A DNA stretch of 64,000 nucleotides from Bacillus_BD sp963787345 (GTDB lineage Bacteria; Bacillota; Bacilli; Bacillales; Cytobacillaceae). Below are positions 17,192-24,716 of this stretch, piece after piece. A model generated the notes under the pieces. It was given only the letters and a program-made list of their open reading frames with translations. It had not been told where the DNA came from and searched no databases. How positions within the stretch are numbered: the stretch's first letter is position 1; each line of letters starts with the position of its first letter. The stretch covers positions 305,965-369,964 of the forward strand of contig CAWBCW010000005.1 of the NCBI GenBank assembly GCA_963787345.1, in the 5' to 3' direction. A program made the position numbers and the translations under genes.

Positions 17192-18304
17192 ATGGCAATT
17201 GAAACCATTTTGGTAAAACTTAAAAGACCCTCTAAGAAGAAACAAAAAATGTGGATTGAGGAACAAAAAGAGTTTGCAAAATGCGTGAATGAATGTGTTA
17301 TGAGACTTGAAAATAAAGAAAAGCTTTCTTCTAAAAATGTTGAAGCAAACTTGAAATCTGTCATAAAAAATGAAGCTATTCGCAAGGCTAAAAAAGCTAT
17401 TTCCGATTTTGAAAAAGGCGAAGCTAAATCAATCCCAACATTCAGAAGTTCGCTTGGTATTAGCATAAGTAATCAAAATTGGAATACGGTGCAAAAAAAT
17501 AATCATTGGTATGTTTCGTTTACAACAAATGAGAAAAAAATAACGATGCCTGTAATCGAAGATAAGAATGTTCGAGTATTTTTCCCATATTTAACTAAAA
17601 CACGCGGAGAACACAATAAAACGATCGAGTTACTTCGAAAAGGTAAGGATTGGTATGTAGCTATCCCTATTCAAGTTCGTTCTGAATTAGACTTTGAGAA
17701 AAAACATAAGTCTATTAAAATTGATTTTAAGGAGTACAACCCTATCGGTGTAGATTTAGGGCTTAGACACCTAGCCGTTCTTTCAGAACCGAAGACAGGA
17801 AAAAGGCAATTCTTTTCTGGTAAAGAGGTTGGATACAAAAGACGTCACTTTCGTTCCCTGCGTCGTTCGTTAGGAAAAAAGAAGGCACAGCGTGCTATTG
17901 AACGCGTAGGTCAAAAAGAAAGCCGTTGGATGAAAGATTATAACCGAAAACTCGCGAAAGATATTGTTGATTTTGCCCTGCAATTTGATAAACCAATGAT
18001 TAAATTAGAACAACTAGACGGCATTCGTAAAACTTGTCGCAGTATGAAAAGAGCAGACAAAACCATTCACTCTTGGGCTTTTTATCAATTGAAACAATTT
18101 ATTAAAGAACGAGCTTCGAAATTCAACATTCCAGTTGTAGATATTAACCCTTATAAAACAAGTCAAACTTGCTTTAATTGCCAATATGCTGAAAAAGGAA
18201 ATCGAAGCAAAGATAAATTCAAGTGTAAGAATTGTGGTCACAAAAATCATGCAGATTTGAATTCTGCGAAAAATATAGCAACAAGCACGAGCTTGGTGGC
18301 GTAG
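17192..18304 (+). CDS. tnpB: TnpB-family RNA-guided nuclease, stand-alone (no TnpA)
   Basis: 370 residues from ATG 17192 (RBS GGAGG; an earlier ATG at 17177 covers the RBS). RuvC-like catalytic residues are intact: Asp188 in GVDLGLRHLAVL, Glu273 in KLEQLDG, Asp355 in HADLNSAKNI. A zinc finger with Cys327/330/345/348 (CFNC, CKNC) sits between the last two. This is the IS200/IS605/IS1341 OrfB lineage, now known to be omega-RNA-guided DNA nucleases and the ancestor of Cas12. No Y1 transposase TnpA gene is nearby, so the element cannot move by itself. The 3' flank is long and structured (see 18305-18560). Confidence 0.92.
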   Translation: MAIETILVKLKRPSKKKQKMWIEEQKEFAKCVNECVMRLENKEKLSSKNVEANLKSVIKNEAIRKAKKAISDFEKGEAKSIPTFRSSLGISISNQNWNTVQKNNHWYVSFTTNEKKITMPVIEDKNVRVFFPYLTKTRGEHNKTIELLRKGKDWYVAIPIQVRSELDFEKKHKSIKIDFKEYNPIGVDLGLRHLAVLSEPKTGKRQFFSGKEVGYKRRHFRSLRRSLGKKKAQRAIERVGQKESRWMKDYNRKLAKDIVDFALQFDKPMIKLEQLDGIRKTCRSMKRADKTIHSWAFYQLKQFIKERASKFNIPVVDINPYKTSQTCFNCQYAEKGNRSKDKFKCKNCGHKNHADLNSAKNIATSTSLVA

Positions 18305-18560
18305 CTAAGAACAGTCGCGAGACAGATCCTAGTTACAGTCCAAGTGCCCACTAGGTATAATCCTAGTTAAAACACGGAGGACTGTTCTTCTTCACGTGGG
18401 GAGTCCCGAGTGGCACGGGATATAGCGGTCATGATGACAACGGGTCAGAAATGGAACAACATGGTGACTGTCGTGAGATAGACACTCCGTTAGAGTGAGC
18501 TGCTACCGCACTTCTACTTTGGAAGCACGGTATTTCAATGGCGTGAGGATGTCACATATT
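18305..18560 (+). ncRNA. Structured 3' region of tnpB, candidate omega RNA/right end
   Basis: No gene in this stretch. Several stems can be drawn: AAGAACAGTC (18307-18316) with GACTGTTCTT (18380-18389), perfect; an inner CCTAGT/ACTAGG; TCCCG with CGGGA near 18414-18425; CACTC (18483) with GAGTG (18493); and ACCG/CGGT enclosing CTTC/GAAG at 18505-18531. TnpB guide RNAs are made from the 3' end of the gene and the element right end, so this is the expected place. The 3' boundary (where a guide would begin) could not be fixed. Nothing further recognised to 18676. Confidence 0.5.
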
Positions 18561-18676
18561 CGTTACGGCTGATGAATCCTTTTGGCATAGGCCATTTGAA
18601 TTGTTGAGTAAAGGAAGTTGATGGGATAGGGAGACTGTTTCCTTTTCTCCAAGAATTTTTCAAAGAACAGTTAAAT

Positions 18677-18714
18677 AAAAAAGCTGTAGTACTTTACATA
18701 CTACAGCTTTTTTT
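18677..18714. terminator. Bidirectional terminator, tnpB region and MFS gene
   Basis: AAAAAAGCTGTAGTA pairs with TACTACAGCTTTTTTT around a 7-base loop, giving U-tracts on both strands. It separates the tnpB region from the convergent MFS gene. Confidence 0.92.
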
Positions 18715-18780
18715 ATTGCTTTTTGACCTCTACTCATGAATCATTTTACTTTATTCGAGGAAGCTATACTTAAACCAACG

Positions 18781-20025
18781 TTAAGAAACCACTGATATGC
18801 TCTCTTTTCGTAACTCCTCTTGTTCTGGTACATGAATAAATTTTGTAATAATTGCACTTAAAATATAAAGACTAGCGAAAATCCAGACAACCCCTTCAGC
18901 CCCAACAGGACCGATAAAAACTCCTGCGATCGCTGGTGCAACAAATGTTGATAAACCAGCCGCTAAGTTTAAAATAGACATTGCCGGTCCTTTCTCAGGT
19001 CCTGCTACAGATGGAACCAATGCACTGATTGGAACAAATGCAGCCAGACAAGCGCCCCATATAAATCCAACAATGCTAGTTAAAACGAGATTTCCATTTG
19101 TCAAAACTGGAACATAATATAATAGAAGGGAGAACACCGCACATCCGATTCCTCCAAACCAAATGATCGTTTTCTTCCAACCGATTTTATCCCCTACGAC
19201 TCCAAATACTAAATTAAAAATAATATTCCCCATAAAAATAGTACCCCATAATTGTAACCAGACCGTTGTTTCAATTCCATGTTGAGCCATATGCATTGGT
19301 AAAAAGATTGGAAATCCATAGGTTCCTAACGTATTAATAACTCTCACGACACCGCCAGCTGCAACCCTTGGATTTTCCTTCAAAATCGTAATTCCCTTTA
19401 CTAATTCTTGCACTTGAGCTTTTTTATTTGTAATCGGCTTCTTATTAAATTTGTCTCTGTTAACAACAATCGCAAAGAAAGCACCTAGACAAACCCAGAA
19501 AATCGAAGTCCATAATGTATTCATGTATCCTAAATATTTAATAGCGTAGCTTGAGTACCAAGCACCTAGTACCATCATTCCCGCACAAAAAGCAAACCAG
19601 AACCATCCAACTGCTGTACTTAACTTTTTCATAGGCGCTCGGTAAATCACCCATGTCAAAAAGGAATAAGCAAACAAAGGATAACCAAATCCCTTAATAA
19701 AATAAGAGATCAACATGACCGAATAATTCATCGTTTGAAAACCAAACAGAATAAATATTGCAGTCCCTATCACATAAAACAATAATCCCATTGTCATTGA
19801 CCGTCTCGGGCCATAAATTTCTAAGCAAATACCTGAAAGCCACGAAGCAATCGTAATTGAGATTCCATACACAGTAAAGAGGGTCGCCGACTGTTGGATA
19901 GTTAATCCATTTTCAACTAAGAAAGGACTCATCCACCCTGCTTCAAGACCGTCTCCCATCATAAAGAGTAAAATCCCCAAAAATCCCCAACTTAAACTTT
20001 TAGGAATGCCAATTTTGTCTAACAT
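18781..20025 (-). CDS. MFS transporter, polyol-porter-like, under SAM riboswitch
   Basis: 414 residues with about twelve transmembrane segments and a central cytoplasmic loop near 200 (NRDKFNKKPITNKKAQ). The N-terminus (LSWGFLGILLFMMGDGLEAGWMSP in two overlapping parts) and the GYPLFAYSFL segment resemble the polyol-porter group (RbtT/DalT/CsbX). RBS GGGGAG eight bases before the ATG. Its leader contains a complete S-box riboswitch with terminator, so it should be expressed when S-adenosylmethionine is low. That ties it to methionine or methylthio-compound acquisition; because the group carries pentitols and the nearby operon salvages methylthioribose, methylthioribose uptake is an attractive but unproven role. 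Confidence 0.85.
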   Translation of the reverse strand: MLDKIGIPKSLSWGFLGILLFMMGDGLEAGWMSPFLVENGLTIQQSATLFTVYGISITIASWLSGICLEIYGPRRSMTMGLLFYVIGTAIFILFGFQTMNYSVMLISYFIKGFGYPLFAYSFLTWVIYRAPMKKLSTAVGWFWFAFCAGMMVLGAWYSSYAIKYLGYMNTLWTSIFWVCLGAFFAIVVNRDKFNKKPITNKKAQVQELVKGITILKENPRVAAGGVVRVINTLGTYGFPIFLPMHMAQHGIETTVWLQLWGTIFMGNIIFNLVFGVVGDKIGWKKTIIWFGGIGCAVFSLLLYYVPVLTNGNLVLTSIVGFIWGACLAAFVPISALVPSVAGPEKGPAMSILNLAAGLSTFVAPAIAGVFIGPVGAEGVVWIFASLYILSAIITKFIHVPEQEELRKESISVVS

Positions 20026-20202
20026 CTTATTTTCTCCCCTTCATTCCATTGTCTTTTTTAAATAATAGTTATCCACTTTGAATAGTACACTTTTAAGATA
20101 TAGCTATCCTTACCCCTTTTCAATTCTAGGAGCACGTAAAAAATTTGCTAGTATTATGATAGCTAATGTTATTCGATTACTCCCTTCTACTTCTGATAAA
20201 TT

Positions 20203-20238
20203 AAAAAGATCTCTTTCCGGTCAACAGAAAGAGATCTT
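20203..20238 (-). terminator. Riboswitch terminator of MFS leader
   Basis: AAGATCTCTTTC and GAAAGAGATCTT pair (on the minus strand followed by TTTTTAA). It is placed between the S-box aptamer and the MFS start, the usual OFF-state terminator. Confidence 0.9.
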
Positions 20239-20282
20239 CACTGTATAAATATTGTCTTCATAACAATTCAATAAGTGGGTTC

Positions 20283-20376
20283 TCTTTCTATCTTTCAAGC
20301 CTTGCTTGCTGGAATTGGCACGATCATGCTGCCGAGGTTTCAATGGGCCAGTCCCTCCACCTCTCTTGATAGAAAT
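20283..20376 (-). promoter_or_regulatory. SAM-I (S-box) riboswitch
   Basis: Read on the minus strand: P1 TTTCTATC pairs with GATAGAAA; the conserved core AGAGAGGTGGAGGGACTGGCCC is present (in two overlapping parts), followed by GAAACCTCGGCA and GTGCCAATTCC. These are the invariant SAM-I elements. An intrinsic terminator follows at 20203-20238. SAM binding is expected to favour termination. Confidence 0.95.
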
Positions 20377-20425
20377 ATTAGAATATTATTAAGTTGATAA
20401 CGTTGTAAACCTATAGAGTATATTT

Positions 20426-20454
20426 AATATAAAAAACAATGGGTTGTTTGTCAA
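20426..20454 (-). promoter_or_regulatory. SigA promoter of S-box/MFS transcript
   Basis: On the minus strand TTGACA (20454-20449), exactly 17 bases, TATATT (20431-20426). It lies about 50 bases upstream of the aptamer, the right place for the leader transcript. Confidence 0.8.
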
Positions 20455-20546
20455 TCACTTTCTTAATCTTTTAAAAAATTAATTTTATAATATATTTTTA
20501 TGATATAATAATTGAACTTAACTTTTTATGAGAGGGGACTATAAAA

Positions 20547-22589
20547 ATGGAAGCTTATAAAGATATAAAAACTGGCGTTGTCCCTTCTGTTTGTTCTCTG
20601 AATTGTCCCAATCAATGTGGATTACTCGTGCATAAACAGGATGGAAAAATTGTTAAAGTGGAAGGTGACCCTGACCATCCCATTACAAAAGGCAGCATCT
20701 GCAACAAAGTTCGGAATATGGGGGAGCGTATTTACGATCCAAACCGAATCAAGACACCGTTAAAACGGATTGGACGAAAAGGAGAGGGAAAGTTTTCTCC
20801 GATCAGCTGGGAAGAAGCCATTGAAACGATTACAAGTCAGTGGAAAAAATTAATAGAAGAGGAAGGCCCACAATCGATTCTTCCATATAGCTTTTATGGC
20901 AATATGGGAAATCTCTCTGCAGAAGGAATGGACCGGCGTTTCTTTAACCGACTTGGATCTAGTCAACTCGATCGAACGGTCTGCTCGTTGGCAGGAACCG
21001 TTGGCTATGATTATACAATGGGTGGAAGTTACGGAACGGATCCAGAAGATATGACAGAGACAAAATTATTTATCTTTTGGGGAATTAATGCGGTTAGTAC
21101 GAATATGCACCAAGTCATGATTGCCCAACAGGCGCGAAAAAAGGGTGCAAAAATCATCGTGATTGATGTACATAAGAATCAAACTGGACGAATGGCCGAC
21201 TGGTTTATTCCGGTGCTTCCAGGGAGCGATGGTGCCCTTGCATTAGGAATCATGCATATTCTTTACAAAGAAGAGCTCGTCGATCGATCGTTTTTAGAAA
21301 AGTATACAGTTGGCTACAAGGAATTAGAGGAACATCTTGAACAATATCATCCTGAGCTAGTCTCTGCCCTTACAGGTGTGCCTGTCGATGATCTTTATCA
21401 ATTAGCAAGAATGTATGGTAATACATCTCCGTCCATGATCCGAATCGGAAATGGCTTGCAGCACCATGATAATGGCGGAATGATTGCGAGATCAATCTCC
21501 TGCTTACCTGCTCTAACAGGACAATGGCTACTTAAAGGTGGCGGGGCTGTCAGGGCCAATGCTGATTTTCTCACCTTTAATAAAGCAGCTTTACAACGCC
21601 CTGATCTATTAAAATCAGAAACTCGTACCATTAACATGAATCAAATTGGGGCAGCTTTACTAGAGAAAGAGCAGCCGGTTCAATCCTTATATGTATATAG
21701 CAGCAATCCAGCCGTTATTGCACCAGAGGCGAATAAAGTACGTAAAGGTCTTGCCCGAGAAGATTTATTCATGGTCGTTCATGATCTATTCATTACGGAG
21801 ACAGCAATGTTTGCGGATATCGTATTGCCAGCTAAATCAGCCTTTGAACTAACTGATTTTTATACATCCTACTGGCATAATCATATTCATTTGCAGGAGC
21901 CTGTCATCCAACCTTATGGAGAGAGTAAATCAAATACAGAGGTGTTTAGGCTGTTGGCAAAAGGAATGGGATTTGATGACGAGGCACTTCAAGATAGTGA
22001 TATCGACTTAATTAACCAAGCGTTAAAAGGCGCAGACAATCCTTACTTGCCCGATTTGACCTATGAACAATTAAAGAAAGAGCGTTTTATTAAAGCAACT
22101 AATGTTGAAAGTTTTCTAGATCATTTACAAACACCAAGCGGAAAGATTGAATTATACTCACAAAAGATGGAATTAGACGGTTATCCGGCGTTACCTACGT
22201 ACACTCCATTAGTTGAGGAACCAGAGTATCCATTGCAATATATACCTGCAACGAGCCATAATTTCTTAAACTCTACTTTCTCGAATAACGAGAAACATAT
22301 TAAATTAGAAAAAACTCCAAAACTATTTATCAATCAAAAAGATGCAGAACGTCGAGGGATTGAAGATGGGATGGCTGTTCGTATTTGGAACAACCGCGGA
22401 GAATGTGAATTAACAGCCGTTGTAGGTGATACGGTCCTGCCTGGCGTGGTCGTCAGCCAAGGTCTATGGTCAGACATGTCTGGCGAAAAACATCTCGTCA
22501 ATGCTTTGGCCCCTGATCGGCTTTCCGACATGGGAGGCGGAGCTACCTTTTTCTCCGGTCGTGTGGAAGTCGAAGCCATTAAACGATAA
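20547..22589 (+). CDS. Molybdopterin oxidoreductase with 4Fe-4S domain (YyaE-like)
   Basis: 680 residues, close to B. subtilis YyaE (about 667). The N-terminal 4Fe-4S domain has CSLNCPNQCG and the fourth Cys in KGSICNK (residues about 17-55). Molybdopterin-binding segments follow (FIFWGINAVSTNMHQ, NQTGRMADWFIPVLPGSDGALALG, GNGLQHHDNGG), and the C-terminal dinucleotide-binding domain ends with AVVGDTVLPGVV. A Cys in DRTVCSLAG lies where a metal ligand would be expected, an inference. No partner subunits are encoded nearby, so the electron acceptor is unknown; no Tat signal is seen, so it should be cytoplasmic. RBS AGAGGGG. Divergent from the S-box MFS gene with its own terminator. Confidence 0.9.
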   Translation: MEAYKDIKTGVVPSVCSLNCPNQCGLLVHKQDGKIVKVEGDPDHPITKGSICNKVRNMGERIYDPNRIKTPLKRIGRKGEGKFSPISWEEAIETITSQWKKLIEEEGPQSILPYSFYGNMGNLSAEGMDRRFFNRLGSSQLDRTVCSLAGTVGYDYTMGGSYGTDPEDMTETKLFIFWGINAVSTNMHQVMIAQQARKKGAKIIVIDVHKNQTGRMADWFIPVLPGSDGALALGIMHILYKEELVDRSFLEKYTVGYKELEEHLEQYHPELVSALTGVPVDDLYQLARMYGNTSPSMIRIGNGLQHHDNGGMIARSISCLPALTGQWLLKGGGAVRANADFLTFNKAALQRPDLLKSETRTINMNQIGAALLEKEQPVQSLYVYSSNPAVIAPEANKVRKGLAREDLFMVVHDLFITETAMFADIVLPAKSAFELTDFYTSYWHNHIHLQEPVIQPYGESKSNTEVFRLLAKGMGFDDEALQDSDIDLINQALKGADNPYLPDLTYEQLKKERFIKATNVESFLDHLQTPSGKIELYSQKMELDGYPALPTYTPLVEEPEYPLQYIPATSHNFLNSTFSNNEKHIKLEKTPKLFINQKDAERRGIEDGMAVRIWNNRGECELTAVVGDTVLPGVVVSQGLWSDMSGEKHLVNALAPDRLSDMGGGATFFSGRVEVEAIKR

Positions 22590-22616
22590 TGGGTTCGACA
22601 ATACTAAACAATGAAG

Positions 22617-22646
22617 AAACGCTCAGAAAAAATCTGGGCGTTTTTT
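22617..22646 (+). terminator. Terminator of the molybdoenzyme gene
   Basis: AAACGCTCAGA pairs with TCTGGGCGTTT (one G-U) and runs into TTTTTT. It is 28 bases after the stop codon. Confidence 0.9.
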
Positions 22647-22667
22647 AGCGTCGTATTTTACCAGCCT

Positions 22668-22713
22668 TCTTGAACTAAAGCACCGTTTACTTTAAGCGTA
22701 TTATTTCACATAT
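22668..22713 (+). repeat. Dispersed intergenic repeat, copy 1
   Basis: Pattern TTGAACTAA then CACCGTTTACTTTAAG then ATTATTTCACA. The same pattern recurs at 23353-23447 and 24489-24540, in the same orientation, bracketing the small-protein genes between. Confidence 0.55.
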
Positions 22714-22747
22714 TAATCAGAATAATTTAATTTAAAAATAAAATTTA

Positions 22748-23293
22748 TCAATCGGTTTCAGGGACAAAAATTTTAGTGATTACAGTATCTTCAACTTGTC
22801 CATTTTCACCTAAAATTTCTGTACTTAACATATAATAGGCATTTTCTATATCAGGTAGACGTGTTGAGAAATACTCTTTGTAAGTTGCAGACGTAATGGT
22901 ATCAATATATGTTTTTTCCTCCTCGACTACCTCAATCAAATTGTCTTCTTTGTCACGTTTCGTTAATTGGAATCGAACGTCTTTGGATAAATCAACTTCA
23001 TCTACTGAAATCGCCATTAAGGATACAGAGACCTCTGTATTAGGTCCCATTTCCCCTGCAGAAATGCCAAAACTGATATTTCCTTCTCCTTCACTGAACC
23101 ATTTTCCAGTATAATCATCATATTCCATCTTTTTACTACTGTTAGTTACTAACCAACCACTTGTTGTAGAGTTAGAATTTCCTTCTTCAATATTTCTTTG
23201 TACGGCTATATTTCTAATAGTTAAAAAAGAATTAATGATAATTATAAAAGAAGTTATGATTATAAGAAGATATATTACCTTCTTTTTATCCAT
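22748..23293 (-). CDS. Hypothetical membrane-anchored extracellular protein
   Basis: 181 residues: a short basic N-terminus, one hydrophobic segment (about 6-28), then an outside domain with alternating beta-rich sequence (NISFGISAGEM, VSVSLMAISVDEVD, VRFQLTKRDKE). RBS AAAGGTGA seven bases before the ATG. No family recognised. It heads a group of small minus-strand membrane proteins between dispersed repeats, which looks like accessory DNA. Confidence 0.65.
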   Translation of the reverse strand: MDKKKVIYLLIIITSFIIIINSFLTIRNIAVQRNIEEGNSNSTTSGWLVTNSSKKMEYDDYTGKWFSEGEGNISFGISAGEMGPNTEVSVSLMAISVDEVDLSKDVRFQLTKRDKEDNLIEVVEEEKTYIDTITSATYKEYFSTRLPDIENAYYMLSTEILGENGQVEDTVITKIFVPETD

Positions 23294-23352
23294 TATCTAT
23301 CACCTTTTTATTAAAATTATACCATTTATTACTAAATATGGGTTTGTCATTT

Positions 23353-23447
23353 TATTGAACTAACTTGCCTCTTTAACTGAATAAAGACGCTACTCCCTAT
23401 TCTAGATAAACACCCGTTACTTCAAGTGCAATCATTTCACAAATATC
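23353..23447 (+). repeat. Dispersed intergenic repeat, copy 2 (split)
   Basis: TTGAACTAACTTGCCTCTTTAA at 23355 (first half; read as TTGAACTAA plus TTGCC) and, after about 30 bases, CACCCGTTACTTCAAGTGC with ATCATTTCACAAATAT (second half). It is the fullest copy and defines the consensus with copies 1 and 3. Confidence 0.55.
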
Positions 23448-23537
23448 ATTAATAAAAAACACTTAGACCTAACATGAAATAACGAATTAACTCTTATTTA
23501 TTCATAAGAAAAACATAATATCTATTTTCGAAACCTT

Positions 23538-23807
23538 TTATCGTTTTCTTTTTTTACTCCTCCAAATAAAAAAGAAAACATAGAGCATACCAAGTAAAAA
23601 ATAATTACTAATCATTTGAGGAAGAAATGTATTCAGTATCCATGAATTAATGCCATTCGTTAGAACTGAAAGAATTGGTGAAAATATGAGATATAGTAAT
23701 GTATAAACGATTATCCCTCTTTTCCCATTCCCTATCTTTCTTTCAATTATCTCCCCTATAATAAGTGGTAAATAAAAAAACTTGTTTATTTGTGAATTAT
23801 TGATCAT
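23538..23807 (-). CDS. Small hypothetical membrane protein
   Basis: 89 residues from the ATG at 23807 (an in-frame GTG six bases earlier overlaps the AGGGGT RBS). Two hydrophobic stretches (about 30-50 and 62-82) and a strongly basic C-terminus (WRSKKRKR). No family recognised. It sits in the run of small membrane-protein genes between dispersed repeats. Confidence 0.5.
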   Translation of the reverse strand: MINNSQINKFFYLPLIIGEIIERKIGNGKRGIIVYTLLYLIFSPILSVLTNGINSWILNTFLPQMISNYFLLGMLYVFFFIWRSKKRKR

Positions 23808-23912
23808 CTCCACACCCCTATAAAAAATATCCCGCTTGTTGTTTTACATCCCTTCCCTTTACGTCATCGTTCTTGTAGTATAGCTACCCGTAGGCGACAT
23901 AAGATTTAACAT

Positions 23913-24110
23913 TTAAATTCCATATTTAAGAAGCAGAAAACTACTTACCCATAATACAATAGCAACTTGTGTTATTAAATACATTGCAAATTCAAAGGTT
24001 GTGAGTTTTCTTTCTCGCTTTGTCTTTTTCAACTGTCTTACATAGAAAAATGAACATAAAAGTAGTATTGCTATCGATAATCCATATATGTTTTCCAAAA
24101 CGTTAATCAA
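23913..24110 (-). CDS. Small hypothetical membrane protein
   Basis: 65 residues from a TTG at 24110 with AAGGAGG eight bases upstream; a longer frame from TTG 24131 would include the RBS itself. Two hydrophobic helices separated by a very basic loop (RQLKKTKRERK). Good RBS supports translation; function unknown. Confidence 0.55.
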   Translation of the reverse strand: MINVLENIYGLSIAILLLCSFFYVRQLKKTKRERKLTTFEFAMYLITQVAIVLWVSSFLLLKYGI

Positions 24111-24169
24111 AAGAATGCCCTCCTTTTTCAAGGAAATAATGTGCTAACCCTCTCCCAAAAAAGCACCTG

Positions 24170-24409
24170 TTAATTGAAGATAGATTTGGCAAGTAATACT
24201 ACTAACCCAAAGCCTAATCCACTAAAACATAAAATAGCCGGAATCTTATTTTTTTCTTTCAATAAAAGTAGACCTATAAATAGCCCGAGTAAAGCGAAAG
24301 CCAATTCAGGGATTGGAAATAATAGACTGTCACCATCAGGGTAAATTAGCGAATATAGACTCAAACCCATAACGATAATTGCTAATATTATAGTTATAAT
24401 TTTTAACAT
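24170..24409 (-). CDS. Small hypothetical membrane protein
   Basis: 79 residues from ATG 24409, which has GGAGG six bases upstream; the longer frame to 24430 spans that RBS. Three hydrophobic segments with a short loop (LLKEKNKI) before the last. No family recognised. First of three small membrane-protein genes on this strand, spaced 60-100 bases apart, possibly one transcript. Confidence 0.55.
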   Translation of the reverse strand: MLKIITIILAIIVMGLSLYSLIYPDGDSLLFPIPELAFALLGLFIGLLLLKEKNKIPAILCFSGLGFGLVVLLAKSIFN

Positions 24410-24488
24410 ACCGTTCCTCCAGCAAGACATTGTATTAAACTATCGTCTATTTTAATCTCTTCTTCAATTTACCATAAATATCCATTGT

Positions 24489-24540
24489 TTTGTTGAAATA
24501 ATCTGCCCTCATTCGTTTAAGTACATCATTTCACAAAATA
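24489..24540 (+). repeat. Dispersed intergenic repeat, copy 3
   Basis: TTGTTGAAATAATCTGCCC, then TTCGTTTAAGTACATCATT and TCACAAAATA. It shares the ordered blocks of copies 1 and 2 and closes the bracketed region. The rest of the 286-base gap before mtnW holds the hairpin at 24648. Confidence 0.55.
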
Positions 24541-24647
24541 TAAAATTATTTTATTATATAACTTCCAATTTCCTCAGGACACAAGTGCGCTTCCTATTAA
24601 TCTCTATCTTCTATCTAAAATGGGTTATACTTTCGAGCACATGAAAT

Positions 24648-24672
24648 GGCCTTTCAAGTATCTTGAAAGGCC
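24648..24672 (-). terminator. Hairpin after mtnW
   Basis: GGCCTTTCAAG and CTTGAAAGGCC form a perfect 11-bp stem with a 3-base loop, 45 bases after the mtnW stop. The following U-run on the minus strand is short (ATTTC), so termination may be incomplete. Confidence 0.65.
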
Positions 24673-24716
24673 GTGTGTCAAATATAAACCCTACTCAAAA
24701 AGAGAAGAGCATTTTT

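Noticed and set aside
18305..18660. IStron (group I intron) fused to tnpB
   Set aside because: I looked for the P7/P3 core elements of group I introns in the 3' region and did not see a convincing set; guide-RNA structure is the simpler reading.
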